A stretch of 7,812 nt of DNA from Kiritimatiellia bacterium (GTDB taxonomy: Bacteria > Verrucomicrobiota > Kiritimatiellia > RFP12 > UBA1067), in assembly GCA_017936245.1 (NCBI GenBank), contig JAGBFY010000256.1:1-7812 (forward strand), given 5' to 3'. Below are positions 7,638 to 7,812 of the stretch, piece after piece. Each line of letters opens with the position of its first letter. Within the stretch, counting starts at the first letter, position 1. A program made the position numbers and the translations under genes. The notes below the pieces were generated by a model that was not told where the DNA came from, ran no database searches, and saw only the letters and a program-made list of their open reading frames with translations.

Positions 7638-7666
7638 TGTCAGGGTATCGGGTTTTGCAACTGCCT
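7638..7666. other. Short convergent intergenic gap
   Basis: Twenty-nine bases separate the stop of paralogue B from the stop of the minus-strand regulator. I see no stem-loop with a T run on either strand here, so read-through antisense transcription between the convergent genes is possible. Confidence 0.6.
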
Positions 7667-7812
7667 CTATAATTTGAGCAGGTGTTTGCGAAGTGCGATG
7701 GATACGGCTTCGGCTCTGTTTGCGGCGCCGATCTTTTCGTAGAGTTCGTTCAGGTGCTGTTTCACGCGACTCTTTGATATGCCGAGCAGTGTGGCGATGT
7801 TGTCGTTGGAAA
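7667..7812 (-). CDS. LuxR/NarL-type HTH transcriptional regulator, C-terminal end (partial)
   Basis: Reading the minus strand from the right edge gives 47 residues and a TAG stop (plus-strand CTA at 7667-7669). The N-terminal part lies outside the window. The sequence SNDNIATLLGISKSRVKQHL, then NELYEKIGAANRAEAV and SIALRKHLL, is the hallmark GerE/LuxR helix-turn-helix: a scanning helix, the recognition helix around SKSRVKQHLNELYEKI, and the [GA]-x-x-NR-x-E-A-V closing helix. In this family the domain usually sits behind a response-regulator receiver domain, but the missing part means an orphan or sensor-fused form cannot be excluded. It faces the glycosidase operon tail to tail, so a regulatory link is possible but not shown. 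It is too short to appear as a long open frame but is unambiguous by motif. Confidence 0.9.
   Translation of the reverse strand, partial: SNDNIATLLGISKSRVKQHLNELYEKIGAANRAEAVSIALRKHLLKL

Noticed and set aside
1..7812. CRISPR array, tRNA, rRNA or insertion sequence
   Set aside because: No regularly spaced direct repeats, tRNA-like cloverleaf, rRNA sequence, transposase or terminal inverted repeats were seen. The only large repetition is the diverged paralogue pair.

Overview
The window looks like part of a glycan-degradation locus from a bacterium that secretes its enzymes. All four plus-strand genes run in the same direction with gaps of 1, 19 and 89 bases. The three complete ones each start with a clear N-terminal export signal. 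The family mix (an FGE-fold protein, a DUF4832-type barrel and GH99-like barrels with LamG tails) and the fairly GC-rich codon use remind me most of the PVC group (Kiritimatiellota, Lentisphaerota, Verrucomicrobiota). That is an impression from family content, not a phylogenetic result.

Layout: (1) positions 2-397 hold the C-terminal part of a formylglycine-generating-enzyme-fold (SUMF1/FGE-like) protein, cut by the left edge. It lacks both cysteines of true FGE. (2) 399-1853 encodes a 484-residue secreted protein with a beta-galactosidase-like (GH42/GH-A-like) TIM barrel and a DUF4832-type C-terminal beta domain. (3) 1873-4791 and (4) 4881-7637 encode two large secreted paralogues of 972 and 918 residues. 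Each has an N-terminal GH99/WbsX-like barrel, a long unassigned beta-rich middle, and a C-terminal LamG-like domain. (5) On the minus strand, 7667-7812 is the C-terminal end of a LuxR/NarL-type DNA-binding protein, converging on the operon with a 29-base gap. There is no stretch over 300 bases without a gene.

How they could work together (inference): three exported or periplasmic glycosidase-like proteins are made from one transcript and may attack different linkages of the same complex glycan. The FGE-fold protein may be an accessory or binding component. A weak stem-loop with a short T run between the two paralogues could reduce expression of the second. The most interesting point is the tandem paralogue pair. 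Both copies keep an E-x-x-E pair in an EWDEENENT-x-FRPT block that aligns without gaps to the GH99 NEWHEGT-type active-site loop, yet the surrounding sequence is unlike characterised GH99 enzymes that I can recall.
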